Assembly (NCBI GenBank): GCA_947177035.1
Contig: CAMWSS010000003.1
Location: forward strand, 38,143-102,142
DNA: 64,000 bases
Direction of reading: 5' to 3'
Source: an uncultured Porphyromonadaceae bacterium
Lineage (GTDB): Bacteria > Bacteroidota > Bacteroidia > Bacteroidales > Muribaculaceae
Each line of letters begins with the position of its first letter. Position 1 is the stretch's first letter. A program made the position numbers and the translations under genes. Shown here piece by piece: positions 9,793 through 18,283 of the stretch. The notes beneath the pieces were generated by a model that saw nothing but the letters and a program-made list of their open reading frames with translations, had not been told where the DNA came from and ran no database searches.

Positions 9793-10031
9793 TCAATAAC
9801 TGACTTTGCTTACCGAGATTCTACCGTCGGGACTCATGATCCGGCGTATATAAAAACCAGAGGGAATAACATCGGGCGAAAACTCAGAAATATCGCCTTT
9901 GAAAACTGTGATTCCCTGAAGTGTCAGCAATTCGACACTCTGCGCGGCTTGCATCCGTCGGCATCCACTGTCGCATATGACGTGCTCAGCCCCAAAACGG
10001 CCACGCCCAGAAGCATGATGAAACGGCACAT
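9793..10031 (-). pseudogene. Frame-disrupted small secreted protein (signal peptide plus T9SS-tail-like segment in another frame)
   Basis: Frame 1 (10031-9924) MCRFIMLLGVAVLGLSTSYATVDADGCKPRRVSNC*; frame 2, ending at 9793, ..MQAAQSVELLTLQGITVFKGDISEFSPDVIPSGFYIRRIMSPDGRISVSKVSY*. Confidence 0.55.
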
Positions 10032-10034
10032 GGT

Positions 10035-10574
10035 TCAGATTTTCGAGAGAGCGCCGGTGACGGAGTCCATGATGTAGCCGGCGACGCGCACGTCTTTGGC
10101 CATCAGTGGGTGATTGCGTATCAGATCGACGGTTTCGGCCACGGCATCGGCCGTGTCGGTGAATCCGTGCAGCCAACCGTTGAGGTCTATGCCGCAGTGG
10201 CGCATCAGCGATATGTGCTCTTCGTCGACTCCACGCCCGCGCATCAGCTGGAGCATCTCTTCGGCATCCATGTCCTGCACGCCGCATCCGGTGTGGCCAA
10301 TGACCATGATCTCGTCGACTCCGAGTTCATAGACGGCCACAAGGAGCGATCGCATTGTGCTGTCGAAGGGGTTGGTGATGGTTCCGCCGGCGTTTTTTAT
10401 CATTTTGACATCGCCGTTTCTGAGACCGAGGGCCGCTGGAAGCAGTTCGACAAGGCGAGTGTCCATGCAGGTCACGATAGCGATGCGTTTGTCGGGATAT
10501 TTTGAAGTGGCGAAGCGTTCGTAGCCTTTGGAGGCCACGAATTCGCGGTTGTATTGAAGCAGTTCGTCAATCAT
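10035..10574 (-). CDS. Beta-class carbonic anhydrase
   Basis: IVTCMDTRL (C, D, R) and GHTGCGV zinc-ligand motifs, KNAGG. Confidence 0.93.
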   Translation of the reverse strand: MIDELLQYNREFVASKGYERFATSKYPDKRIAIVTCMDTRLVELLPAALGLRNGDVKMIKNAGGTITNPFDSTMRSLLVAVYELGVDEIMVIGHTGCGVQDMDAEEMLQLMRGRGVDEEHISLMRHCGIDLNGWLHGFTDTADAVAETVDLIRNHPLMAKDVRVAGYIMDSVTGALSKI

Positions 10575-13500
10575 TTCGGTTTAACAGGTGTGAATCGCGG
10601 GGTGCGTATACGAGGTTTCAGTTCTCCGCCCATGAGCAGCATGGTGCGTCCGCCGTCAATGACGGCAGTGGCGGCGCCGGCGCGCGCATAGTCCGGCTCC
10701 CGGTTTCCGATGACCCAGCGGTCGGTCTGGGGGTCAAACACGCAGACCCGTCCGTTGAAGCGATACCATTCCTTGGGATGCGAGAGATAATCGTCGGGCT
10801 GGCTGCGGAGCGCGTTGAGGAAGACTTCGCGGTTGACTCCTCCAGTGCACACGATCTTGCCGCCGATGCATTCAGCCACACCGCCTCCAAGGCTGATCTT
10901 GGTGCGTCCGACGGTGGGAGCCGGCAGCATTGACCAAGAGTCGGAAGCGGGATCATAGCGGATTCCGTCGCATTGCAGCGTCGGCGAGTCATAGCCCTCA
11001 TGGCGGGGCGCGAATCCGCCCCAGAGGTAGAGCCGTCCGTCAGGAGCGGCGGCCATTACCGGCTGCACGCGCGGGTTGCCGGGCATGTCGGCCAGGCGGG
11101 TCCATCCGGCAGGGATGTCGGCCAGATCGAGCGACAGGAGTCCCCGCCAGGGTTTTCCGTCGGCGTTTCCTCCGGCCACAAATATTTTGGTGCCCACTGC
11201 GGCAGCATATGCGTTGTCAACGGCCACCGGCAGGTCGGGGAGCGGCTCAAGCACGGCCATTGAGTCGGCATCGAGAGTGAGCAGCCAGGCCGAGCGCAAG
11301 CCCTCGCCACCGATCATGGCCAGGCCAAGCGGCGTTGCAGCCGATGCGCCATAGGCCGTCGGTTGCGGCAATTCGCCGATCCGCTTTCCGTCGGTGGCCC
11401 GATAGATGCCTTTGTAGTAGACTTTTTCAATTCCTGGCGCCAGCGGGTCGTCATAGGGGAAATTGCATCCGCCGGCAATGACCGGCACGTCGCCGACCGA
11501 TCCACCGAAAGCGGCAGACACGCCATGCTCCAGACCACGTTCTGTCACGTTGGCCTCTACACGGAAAGTCGATGCGGGAAGCGAATCCGAATTCACAAGA
11601 TTGGCTTTTGTAAATGGCTGCCAGCCATAGCGGGCAAAACGGGGATTTTTCATATCAGGATTTGTAAGTAAAATGGTGTCGGATTTTATAGTTGCGCTGG
11701 CCGGAAGATAGAATCCTTCGGTTTCGGCGATTTCAAATGTGAGCGGCGATGATCCGTCGGAGGTGGTCATTCCTCCGGCATCGGCCATGATGAGTCTGAT
11801 CTCTCCGGGAAGCGCCTCGGCCTTGACGGGGTTCGGGCCGCGCGCCGCGACGTGGTCCATGCCATAGACGTCGTGGAGGGCCAGCCGGGCCAGCCGGCGG
11901 CCGACGGGCGCCTTGCGCTTCGGGTGCACGTCGTGCGGGTCACCGACGTCGTGCGTCACTGCCATGCCGACTCCCGGAATGTTTTCGGCCAGTCGACGCT
12001 GGCTGTCGCGGAAGGCGGGCCATGACGGGCGGCCGAGGCTGCTGAGCTGGGTGGTGAGAAACGGCAGGTCGGGGCGGCCGAATTCCTTGCGCCATGAGCT
12101 GACCAGAAGCGGGAAGAGGGTTTCGTGCACTTCGGCGTTGTGGGCGTTGCTTTCGCCCTGATACCATATCACGCCCGAGACCGGATAGGCACCCAGCGGT
12201 CTGATGCCGGCATGAAACAGGTATGACGGTTCATAGGGGTGACGGTGGCCGCTCTGGCGTCCGCCGATATTCTCGGCGGCACGTTCCTGCACCCAGGGCT
12301 GGACATAGTGGTTGCCGAGCCAGTCGAGCAGGATTTCGGGCAGACCGTGGCGCAGAGTCTCGATGTCGATGAAGCTTTCGGTTCCGGCTCCGCCGACCGG
12401 ATTGGAGATGATGCCCACGGGCACCTGGAGCGAGTCGGCGAGCATGGCTCCGAAGTGCCAGGCCACGGCCGAGAACCGACCGTCGGGCGCCGCCCACTTT
12501 GCCGGCAGATAATAATCGAGGGTGTCGACCGCAGCCAGCACGCTGTCGGGCCACTGGCCCGCGGCGGGACGCACACGGTCGCTCATCCGAAACACCCGCA
12601 GCAGCGGGTTTCCTGCCGGGTCGGCCGGAGCATCGTCGCTCCAGTCCAGCTGGAACTCCATGTTGCTCTGGCCCGACGCGATCCAGACCTCGCCGGCCAT
12701 CACGTCGGCAAACCGCAGCGTGGTGTGTCCGTCGGTCACCGTCATTTCATATGGTCCGCCGGCTTTCAGCGGCGGCAGAGTCACCTGCCAGCGTCCGAGA
12801 TTGTCGGCCCTTGCGGAGCTTGTGGCCCCGGCCAGAGTCACGGTCACTTCGGCGCCTGAATCGGCCCGTCCGCCCAGTTTCAGGAAGCGGTCACGCGGCA
12901 GCACCATCGAGTCGCCATAGACAGGCGGAAGCGCCAGTCCGCCCCAGCGACCGGTAATTGCTCCGCGCACATAGTCGGCCATGAGCACGGTTCCTTCGGG
13001 CACGGGATGCAGATTGTCGGGCAGCAGTTCCGGACGTCCGTCGAGCGGCTCGGCAAAGTCGATCAGCTCGACGCCTGTGTGTCGGGCCACTCCGGCGATC
13101 CGCTCCCGGATCAGGTCGCGCCACTGGCGCGTGCCCGACTTGAAGCGGCGGTGTGCGGTTCCGATCGGAGCCATGTTGGCCACGATGATCCTCACGTTCG
13201 GATTTATGGTCCGCAGAGTGTCGATCAGCCAGCAATAGTCGGTCGAGAAGGAGTCAGACCAGTGTGGCCAGTCGCGCGGATCGGTGTCGTTCGTGCCGAG
13301 ATGGATCACGGCGATGTCGGGGGCGAATTCAAAAGCCCTTGCCGCCTCGGCGGTTTTGTGCCACGGGTTGTGGCCGTTGCGCAGCAGGGTGGCGCCGTTG
13401 CGTCCGAAGTTGCCGACTTCGAAATCAGAGCCGAGCATCTGTTGCAGACGCGCCGGATATGACTGAGTGTCGCGGTCGGGCAATCTGTCGCCATAGGTTA

Positions 13501-13615
13501 TGCTGTTGCCGATGCACGCCACCTTAACCCGGTCTGTCGTGGCGGCGCATACCGCCGGCGCAGCGGCCAGTGCCGCCGCAGCCCAGAGAATCGTCTTGCG
13601 GATACGTCGTCCCAT
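10571..13615 (-). CDS. SGNH hydrolase + sialate O-acetylesterase + NanM-like kelch (mutarotase-type) fusion
   Basis: 1014 aa; CIGNSITYGD..HLGTNDTD (SGNH), WIASGQSNMEF (SASA esterase), C-terminal kelch-type repeats (VPVIAGGCNFPYDDP, GTKIFVAGGN, GRLYLWGGF, GKIVCTGGVN, MLLMGGE). Confidence 0.85.
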   Translation of the reverse strand: MGRRIRKTILWAAAALAAAPAVCAATTDRVKVACIGNSITYGDRLPDRDTQSYPARLQQMLGSDFEVGNFGRNGATLLRNGHNPWHKTAEAARAFEFAPDIAVIHLGTNDTDPRDWPHWSDSFSTDYCWLIDTLRTINPNVRIIVANMAPIGTAHRRFKSGTRQWRDLIRERIAGVARHTGVELIDFAEPLDGRPELLPDNLHPVPEGTVLMADYVRGAITGRWGGLALPPVYGDSMVLPRDRFLKLGGRADSGAEVTVTLAGATSSARADNLGRWQVTLPPLKAGGPYEMTVTDGHTTLRFADVMAGEVWIASGQSNMEFQLDWSDDAPADPAGNPLLRVFRMSDRVRPAAGQWPDSVLAAVDTLDYYLPAKWAAPDGRFSAVAWHFGAMLADSLQVPVGIISNPVGGAGTESFIDIETLRHGLPEILLDWLGNHYVQPWVQERAAENIGGRQSGHRHPYEPSYLFHAGIRPLGAYPVSGVIWYQGESNAHNAEVHETLFPLLVSSWRKEFGRPDLPFLTTQLSSLGRPSWPAFRDSQRRLAENIPGVGMAVTHDVGDPHDVHPKRKAPVGRRLARLALHDVYGMDHVAARGPNPVKAEALPGEIRLIMADAGGMTTSDGSSPLTFEIAETEGFYLPASATIKSDTILLTNPDMKNPRFARYGWQPFTKANLVNSDSLPASTFRVEANVTERGLEHGVSAAFGGSVGDVPVIAGGCNFPYDDPLAPGIEKVYYKGIYRATDGKRIGELPQPTAYGASAATPLGLAMIGGEGLRSAWLLTLDADSMAVLEPLPDLPVAVDNAYAAAVGTKIFVAGGNADGKPWRGLLSLDLADIPAGWTRLADMPGNPRVQPVMAAAPDGRLYLWGGFAPRHEGYDSPTLQCDGIRYDPASDSWSMLPAPTVGRTKISLGGGVAECIGGKIVCTGGVNREVFLNALRSQPDDYLSHPKEWYRFNGRVCVFDPQTDRWVIGNREPDYARAGAATAVIDGGRTMLLMGGELKPRIRTPRFTPVKPK

Positions 13616-13621
13616 ACAGCG

Positions 13622-14809
13622 TCAGTGTTTGTCGGCCTGAAGAATGTCGTCAATGATTTCGCAGCTGCGAATCATCATGCGCGGAATGTGGAACGGGCCT
13701 TTGAAGATGTTGCCTTTGGCGCTCTGGGCCACAGATCCGTCGCGGTGCAGATAGCCGAACCATTCACCCGAACGGTGGTCGGGGAAGTGGGCATAGGCCC
13801 AGTCGCAGGCCATCTGGTGGCGTCGCAGCCACTTTTCGTCGCCGGTGGCGCGGTAGGCGGCCAGGGTCGCGATCACGGCCTCGGTCTGTGGCCACCAGAA
13901 CTTCATGTCCTGCGAGTAGTCCTGATTCGGGAAGCCTTTGCAGTCGCGGAAGTTGATGATGCCGCCATATTGCTCGTCCCAGCCCCATTTCCAGCTCCAT
14001 TCGAGAATGGTGAGCGCCATGTCGGCGAGCGAGTCGTCATGCCGGTGGCGGGCTTCGTCGAGCAGGAACCATGCGGTTTCGATGCAGTGGCCGGGATTGA
14101 TGGTGCGGCCGGCAAGGGTGTCGATCAGCGATCCGTCGGGAGCCACGGTCTCGAGCAGCGCTTCATATTCGGGGTGCATGAACAGGCGGAGAGTCTCCAC
14201 GTTGCGGGTGATGACGGCGTCGAGCAACGGATCCTGGATCACACGCCGCAGGGTGGCGGCCGTGTTGATCATTATCATCGTGATCGAATGGCCGATGCCG
14301 GGCTGCGCGGGCAGATATTTCGGTTCGAGCACCCCGGGAGTCTCCAGCCAGCGGTTCACCTCCTTGAACAGGGCCAGAGCCTCGTCGGCATAGCTTTGCC
14401 GGCCTGTGGCCCTGGCATATTCGGCCTTGGCGATGATGGCGAAGCATTCCGAGAAGACGTATCGGCGGCGACGCAGCGGAGTGCCGTCGGCGGCCACTTC
14501 AAAATACATCCGTCCGTCGGCTGGGTCATAGCAGTGGCTGTCGCTGAATTCAATGCAGCTGCGGGCAAATTCCAGATATTCGGGGCGCGGATCGATGCGG
14601 TTGTAGGCAGCGGCAAAGGTCCATGCGCAACGGCCCTGGAACCACACCGACTTGGTGGGGTCCATCAGCACTCCGTCGCGGTCCAGGCAGGTATACACAC
14701 CGCCGTTGACACGGTCAAAACCGTGGCGCAGCCAGAACGGGAGGATATTGGCCGTCAGGTCGTCGCGATAGCGGTCGGCCCATCCTTTGAGATAATTCGT
14801 CCAGTCCAT
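13622..14809 (-). CDS. AGE family epimerase (N-acylglucosamine 2-epimerase-like)
   Basis: MDWTNYLKGWADRYRDDL..; GRCAWTFAAAYN, GHCIETAWFLLDEA, KFWWPQTEAV are AGE/RnBP motifs. Start chosen at MDW because the upstream extension overlaps nanA. Confidence 0.9.
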   Translation of the reverse strand: MDWTNYLKGWADRYRDDLTANILPFWLRHGFDRVNGGVYTCLDRDGVLMDPTKSVWFQGRCAWTFAAAYNRIDPRPEYLEFARSCIEFSDSHCYDPADGRMYFEVAADGTPLRRRRYVFSECFAIIAKAEYARATGRQSYADEALALFKEVNRWLETPGVLEPKYLPAQPGIGHSITMIMINTAATLRRVIQDPLLDAVITRNVETLRLFMHPEYEALLETVAPDGSLIDTLAGRTINPGHCIETAWFLLDEARHRHDDSLADMALTILEWSWKWGWDEQYGGIINFRDCKGFPNQDYSQDMKFWWPQTEAVIATLAAYRATGDEKWLRRHQMACDWAYAHFPDHRSGEWFGYLHRDGSVAQSAKGNIFKGPFHIPRMMIRSCEIIDDILQADKH

Positions 14810-14811
14810 CG

Positions 14812-15735
14812 TCAGAGTCTGTTGCAGCGGTCGAAAAATCCGATTGCCTCGAGTTCGGCCTTCATGGCGGCCTCTTCGGCGTCGGTCACATTCTGGAAGG
14901 GGGTGCGGTTTGGTCCGAGGTCGAGTCCGATCAGCTTCATTATGCGCTTTCCGCCGACGATGTTGCCCCTGTAGCGGCAGATCACGTTGATCACCTCCTG
15001 CGAGAAGTTCTGGTGATCGCGCGCCGCTTCGAGGTCGCCGCGGTTCCAGGCGTCGATAATTGCGGTCAGCTCGCGGCCGTTGTAGTTTGTGGTTCCGCCG
15101 ATTCCTCCGCGCGCGCCGCCCATGGCCAGACAGGGCAGTATGGTTTCGTCCTGGCCGTGGAGCATGTCGAACTTGCCGCCGGCATAGAGGCGGCACTGGT
15201 TGTATTCATAAAGGCTTTCAAACGTGTATTTGATTCCGGCGAAGTTGGGCACCCGGCCGTCTACAGCCTCAAGCAGTTTCACCATCGGGAGATAAGCGCC
15301 GTTGAAAGCGGGAATGTGGTAGAAATAGAAAGGCAGTCCGGGAGCGGCCGAAGCGATCTCTTCGATATATTTGACCAGCTCTTCCACGCGGCCGATTTTC
15401 GGAAACGGCGGAGCCATGGCGCCGATGCCCCATGCGCCGATGGCAGCGGCATGTGCGGCGAGTTCGCGGGCGCTCCTGACGCAGCAGGCGCCGACGTGGA
15501 CAATCACCTTGAAGCCTTCGGGAGCGGCTTTGACCCAGGCTTCGGCCAGGCGCTTGCGTTCGTCGTCGGTGAGCATGTAGCCTTCGCCCGACGATCCGTT
15601 GATGAAGACGCCTTTCAGGCCATTCTTCTGAAGCATCGCGGCATAAGCAGGTATCGGTTCAAGATTTACTTCGCCATCAGGCAGAAACGGGGTGAACGGG
15701 GCGTCTATGAGTCCCTGGATTTTCTCAAAAGTCAT
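14812..15735 (-). CDS. nanA: N-acetylneuraminate lyase (DapA/NanA family)
   Basis: FINGSSGEGYMLTDDERKRLAEAW; FYFYHIPAFNG; FAGIKYTFESLYEY (Schiff-base Lys). Confidence 0.92.
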   Translation of the reverse strand: MTFEKIQGLIDAPFTPFLPDGEVNLEPIPAYAAMLQKNGLKGVFINGSSGEGYMLTDDERKRLAEAWVKAAPEGFKVIVHVGACCVRSARELAAHAAAIGAWGIGAMAPPFPKIGRVEELVKYIEEIASAAPGLPFYFYHIPAFNGAYLPMVKLLEAVDGRVPNFAGIKYTFESLYEYNQCRLYAGGKFDMLHGQDETILPCLAMGGARGGIGGTTNYNGRELTAIIDAWNRGDLEAARDHQNFSQEVINVICRYRGNIVGGKRIMKLIGLDLGPNRTPFQNVTDAEEAAMKAELEAIGFFDRCNRL

Positions 15736-15765
15736 AGTGATTTTTCTGTTTTATGTTTTGATACC

Positions 15766-15774
15766 GCAAATGTA
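15766..15774 (-). promoter_or_regulatory. -7 element (TACATTTGC) for the nanA operon
   Basis: Reverse complement of gcaaatgta upstream of the nanA start. Confidence 0.55.
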
Positions 15775-15820
15775 GTGAAAAAAACTCGTTTGTTTCATGT
15801 CCGGCCGCGATAAATTTGCA

Positions 15821-15856
15821 AAGGCCGGAGACCGCGCAGCGCGCAATCCCGGCCTT
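15821..15856 (-). terminator. Hairpin downstream of the 15.9-kb lipoprotein gene
   Basis: aaggccgg ... ccggcctt stem enclosing a gcgc-rich loop. Confidence 0.5.
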
Positions 15857-15888
15857 AGAGCCTAAATATTGTTACCGGCAGGACGGTG

Positions 15889-16731
15889 TCAGTCGGCCAA
15901 CTGCCGGCCAGAGCATACGCCACGCGATCCCGGAGCCAGACCGCCGCACACGATCGTGAACTCGCGCTCGACGCCGGTGGTGTTTGGCTCCACGGTTATG
16001 GTGATCTCCTTCGGATCGCCATGCTTGTTGCGCTCAATGGTGAGCCAGTCGAGCGTATAGCTGAACACCGCGTCAGGGTCCGTCCAGTAATCAACGAAAT
16101 CCTGCGTGCCGTCCTCGGCCTTGAAGCTATGCTTGACTCCGCCGGCATACAGTTCAGTAAACACCCAATAGAGATGGCTCGCCATGACATTGGCCGTGGC
16201 GCCTTTTGCCGGAAACACCACTGTGCCGGGATTAGTGTGCCAAGCGCCGCCAAGCGGCATATCCGACTCATTCTCGCAGACGAGAGTGTCGGTCACTTCG
16301 CCACGCTGGAATTCCAGATAAGCATATCGGTATTTGGGAAACTCGTCATCACAGAAAGGCTCAATGTCGCGCAACACCAGCTTACGGTCGGCATAGTGCA
16401 GATGCAACCACTCTACATTTTCGTCAAACGGAGAAGTGCCGCTCAGATCAGTGATATAAGTGGTCAGCGGATATAATTCAGGATATTTTTTGTTCATTTC
16501 TCCACCGAACGACACCGACGAAACAGTCCAGTCGTCCGAATCAAAGAATATGGTATCACTTTCGGCATAGGCCAACAGGCAGACTTTGTCGACAGAAAAT
16601 CCAATTCCGGATACCCCGATGGGCAATTGTTCACCTGAACCCTGAGGTTCGTCATTCTCAGAGGAAGTACAGCCGCATAAGCCAACAACAGAAGCGAATG
16701 CCATTCCGGCAATCAGTTTACGTGCTACCAT
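15889..16731 (-). CDS. Hypothetical lipoprotein with BACON-like C-terminal region
   Basis: Lipobox GLCGC; C-terminal WLTIERNKHGDPKEITITVEPNTTGVEREFTIVCGG. Confidence 0.7.
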   Translation of the reverse strand: MVARKLIAGMAFASVVGLCGCTSSENDEPQGSGEQLPIGVSGIGFSVDKVCLLAYAESDTIFFDSDDWTVSSVSFGGEMNKKYPELYPLTTYITDLSGTSPFDENVEWLHLHYADRKLVLRDIEPFCDDEFPKYRYAYLEFQRGEVTDTLVCENESDMPLGGAWHTNPGTVVFPAKGATANVMASHLYWVFTELYAGGVKHSFKAEDGTQDFVDYWTDPDAVFSYTLDWLTIERNKHGDPKEITITVEPNTTGVEREFTIVCGGLAPGSRGVCSGRQLAD

Positions 16732-16740
16732 AATCGAAAC

Positions 16741-16779
16741 GTTTTTTGTGTTAATAATCGTTTTTTTGTGTTAATAATC
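16741..16779 (-). repeat. Direct duplication of about 19-20 bp in the lipoprotein 5' UTR
   Basis: gttttttgtgttaataatc / gtttttttgtgttaataatc, back to back. Confidence 0.9.
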
Positions 16780-16889
16780 GTTGTTGATCGCAAAGTAACA
16801 GTTAATCTGCGAAAAATGCAATACTCGTGGAGTTAATTTTTGTTAACCGCACTATCATCTCTTCTATGGAAAACCTCATGACCGGCACG

Positions 16890-16925
16890 CCGACGGGGCG
16901 CGGCTTCTCAGTCGCGCCCCGTCGG
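16890..16925. other. Perfect 13-bp inverted repeat in a divergent intergenic region
   Basis: ccgacggggcgcg - gcttctcagt - cgcgccccgtcgg. Confidence 0.85.
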
Positions 16926-17092
16926 GTAGTAAACCAATCATTATCACAATTCTTTACAATGGAAAAAGCATTTCGTTGTTGTTTGTCAGTAAAACGCACA
17001 CGCGCGGCATATGGTTCGGTCATATTCCGATTTTTTTTGCCGGCAGCATATAATTATTGCGTAAATGCTTGACTTCCGGCCGAAAAATGTTG

Positions 17093-17101
17093 TAACTTTG
17101 C
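17093..17101 (+). promoter_or_regulatory. -7 element (TAACTTTGC) with upstream TTGAC, for ftsX
   Basis: ttgac near 17070 and taactttgc at 17093-17101. Confidence 0.6.
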
Positions 17102-17105
17102 ATTC

Positions 17106-17975
17106 ATGAAATCAAGCAAAGGCTTTTCGTCGATGAGCATCCACGCCACGGCCACGGTGAGCGTGGCTTTGGTGTTGCTGCTGCTCGGCATGGTGGCGGT
17201 GCTCGGCATCGGTGCCCGCTCGGTCACGCGCGACATAAAGGAACATTTAGGATTTGACATAACTCTGGAGGAAGAAGCGAGCCTTGACGACGTCAACGCC
17301 TTCAAGCGCCTGCTTTCAGAAGCGCCCTATGTGGCGTCGTGGCTCTATCACTCGCCGCAGGAGGCCATGGACCAATGGCAGGAAGAGATGGGCGAGAATC
17401 TGGTGGAGCTGCTCGGAGTGAACCCGTTTCTGCCGGAGTTTGAAGTGAACGTGAAGGAGGCCTGGGCCAACGCCGACAGCCTCGACTCCGTGGTGCTCCC
17501 GATCATGGCGATGGAGCGGGTGGCCGAAGTCAGCGTGCACACCGAAGTGGTCGACAAAGTCAACCGCAACATCTCCACCCTGATGCTGATCCTGGTAGCC
17601 GCGGCCTGCGCCCTGGCCCCGATCTCGTTCGTGCTCATCAACAACACGGTCAGACTGACCATCTATTCGCGCCGCTTCACCATCCACACCATGAAACTGG
17701 TCGGCGCATCGCGCGGATTCATACGTCGCCCGTTTCTGACGTCGAACGCCGCCTGCGGAGCAGTGGCCGGCGTGGTGGCCTCGGCGCTGCTGACGGCCAT
17801 GACGGCCTATGCGCTGCGTTATGTCGATCCGGCGCTTGCCACCTATGTCAGCCCCCGCTCGGTGGCGGCGGTGTGTGTGGCCATGACCGCGCTCGGAGTG
17901 GCCATCTGCCTGCTGGCCGCCTGGTGGGCGACCCAGCGCTATCTGGTCAGGAGCTATGACGAACTTTTCCATTAA
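17106..17975 (+). CDS. ftsX: Cell division permease FtsX
   Basis: FtsX-like topology (single TM, extracytoplasmic loop, three C-terminal TMs); MKLVGASRGFIRRPF motif. Confidence 0.9.
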   Translation: MKSSKGFSSMSIHATATVSVALVLLLLGMVAVLGIGARSVTRDIKEHLGFDITLEEEASLDDVNAFKRLLSEAPYVASWLYHSPQEAMDQWQEEMGENLVELLGVNPFLPEFEVNVKEAWANADSLDSVVLPIMAMERVAEVSVHTEVVDKVNRNISTLMLILVAAACALAPISFVLINNTVRLTIYSRRFTIHTMKLVGASRGFIRRPFLTSNAACGAVAGVVASALLTAMTAYALRYVDPALATYVSPRSVAAVCVAMTALGVAICLLAAWWATQRYLVRSYDELFH

Positions 17976-17996
17976 AAAACAAAACCGACAACACAT

Positions 17997-18248
17997 ATGA
18001 CTGAAAAAGATTCAAGACTCGACACCGAAACCGACGTGCAGTATCCGCTGACACGCACAAACTTCATCCTGATGGGCGCCGCAGCCGCGATGATAGTGGC
18101 CGGATTCCTGCTGATGCTCGGCGGAAGCACCACCCACGAGCAGTTCAACCCCGACATTTTCAGCACCCGGCGCATCGTGATCGGCCCGGCAGTCTCATTC
18201 CTCGGATTCATCTTCATGGCCATCGCCATCATATTCCGCAAAAAATAA
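17997..18248 (+). CDS. DUF3098 family membrane protein
   Basis: PLTRTNFILMGAAAAMIVAGFLLMLGG..PDIFSTRRIVIGPAVSFLGFIFMAIAI. Confidence 0.85.
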   Translation: MTEKDSRLDTETDVQYPLTRTNFILMGAAAAMIVAGFLLMLGGSTTHEQFNPDIFSTRRIVIGPAVSFLGFIFMAIAIIFRKK

Positions 18249-18283
18249 TCTTCCACCTCCAAACACCGTAAAACATACATCTC

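Noticed and set aside
9682-10077. 131-aa plus-strand ORF between rpmA and carbonic anhydrase
   Set aside because: It overlaps the more convincing minus-strand signal-peptide and T9SS-tail segments; no motif
13625-14974. 449-aa plus-strand ORF opposite the AGE epimerase
   Set aside because: Entirely antisense to a well-supported epimerase gene; composition typical of a reverse-complement shadow
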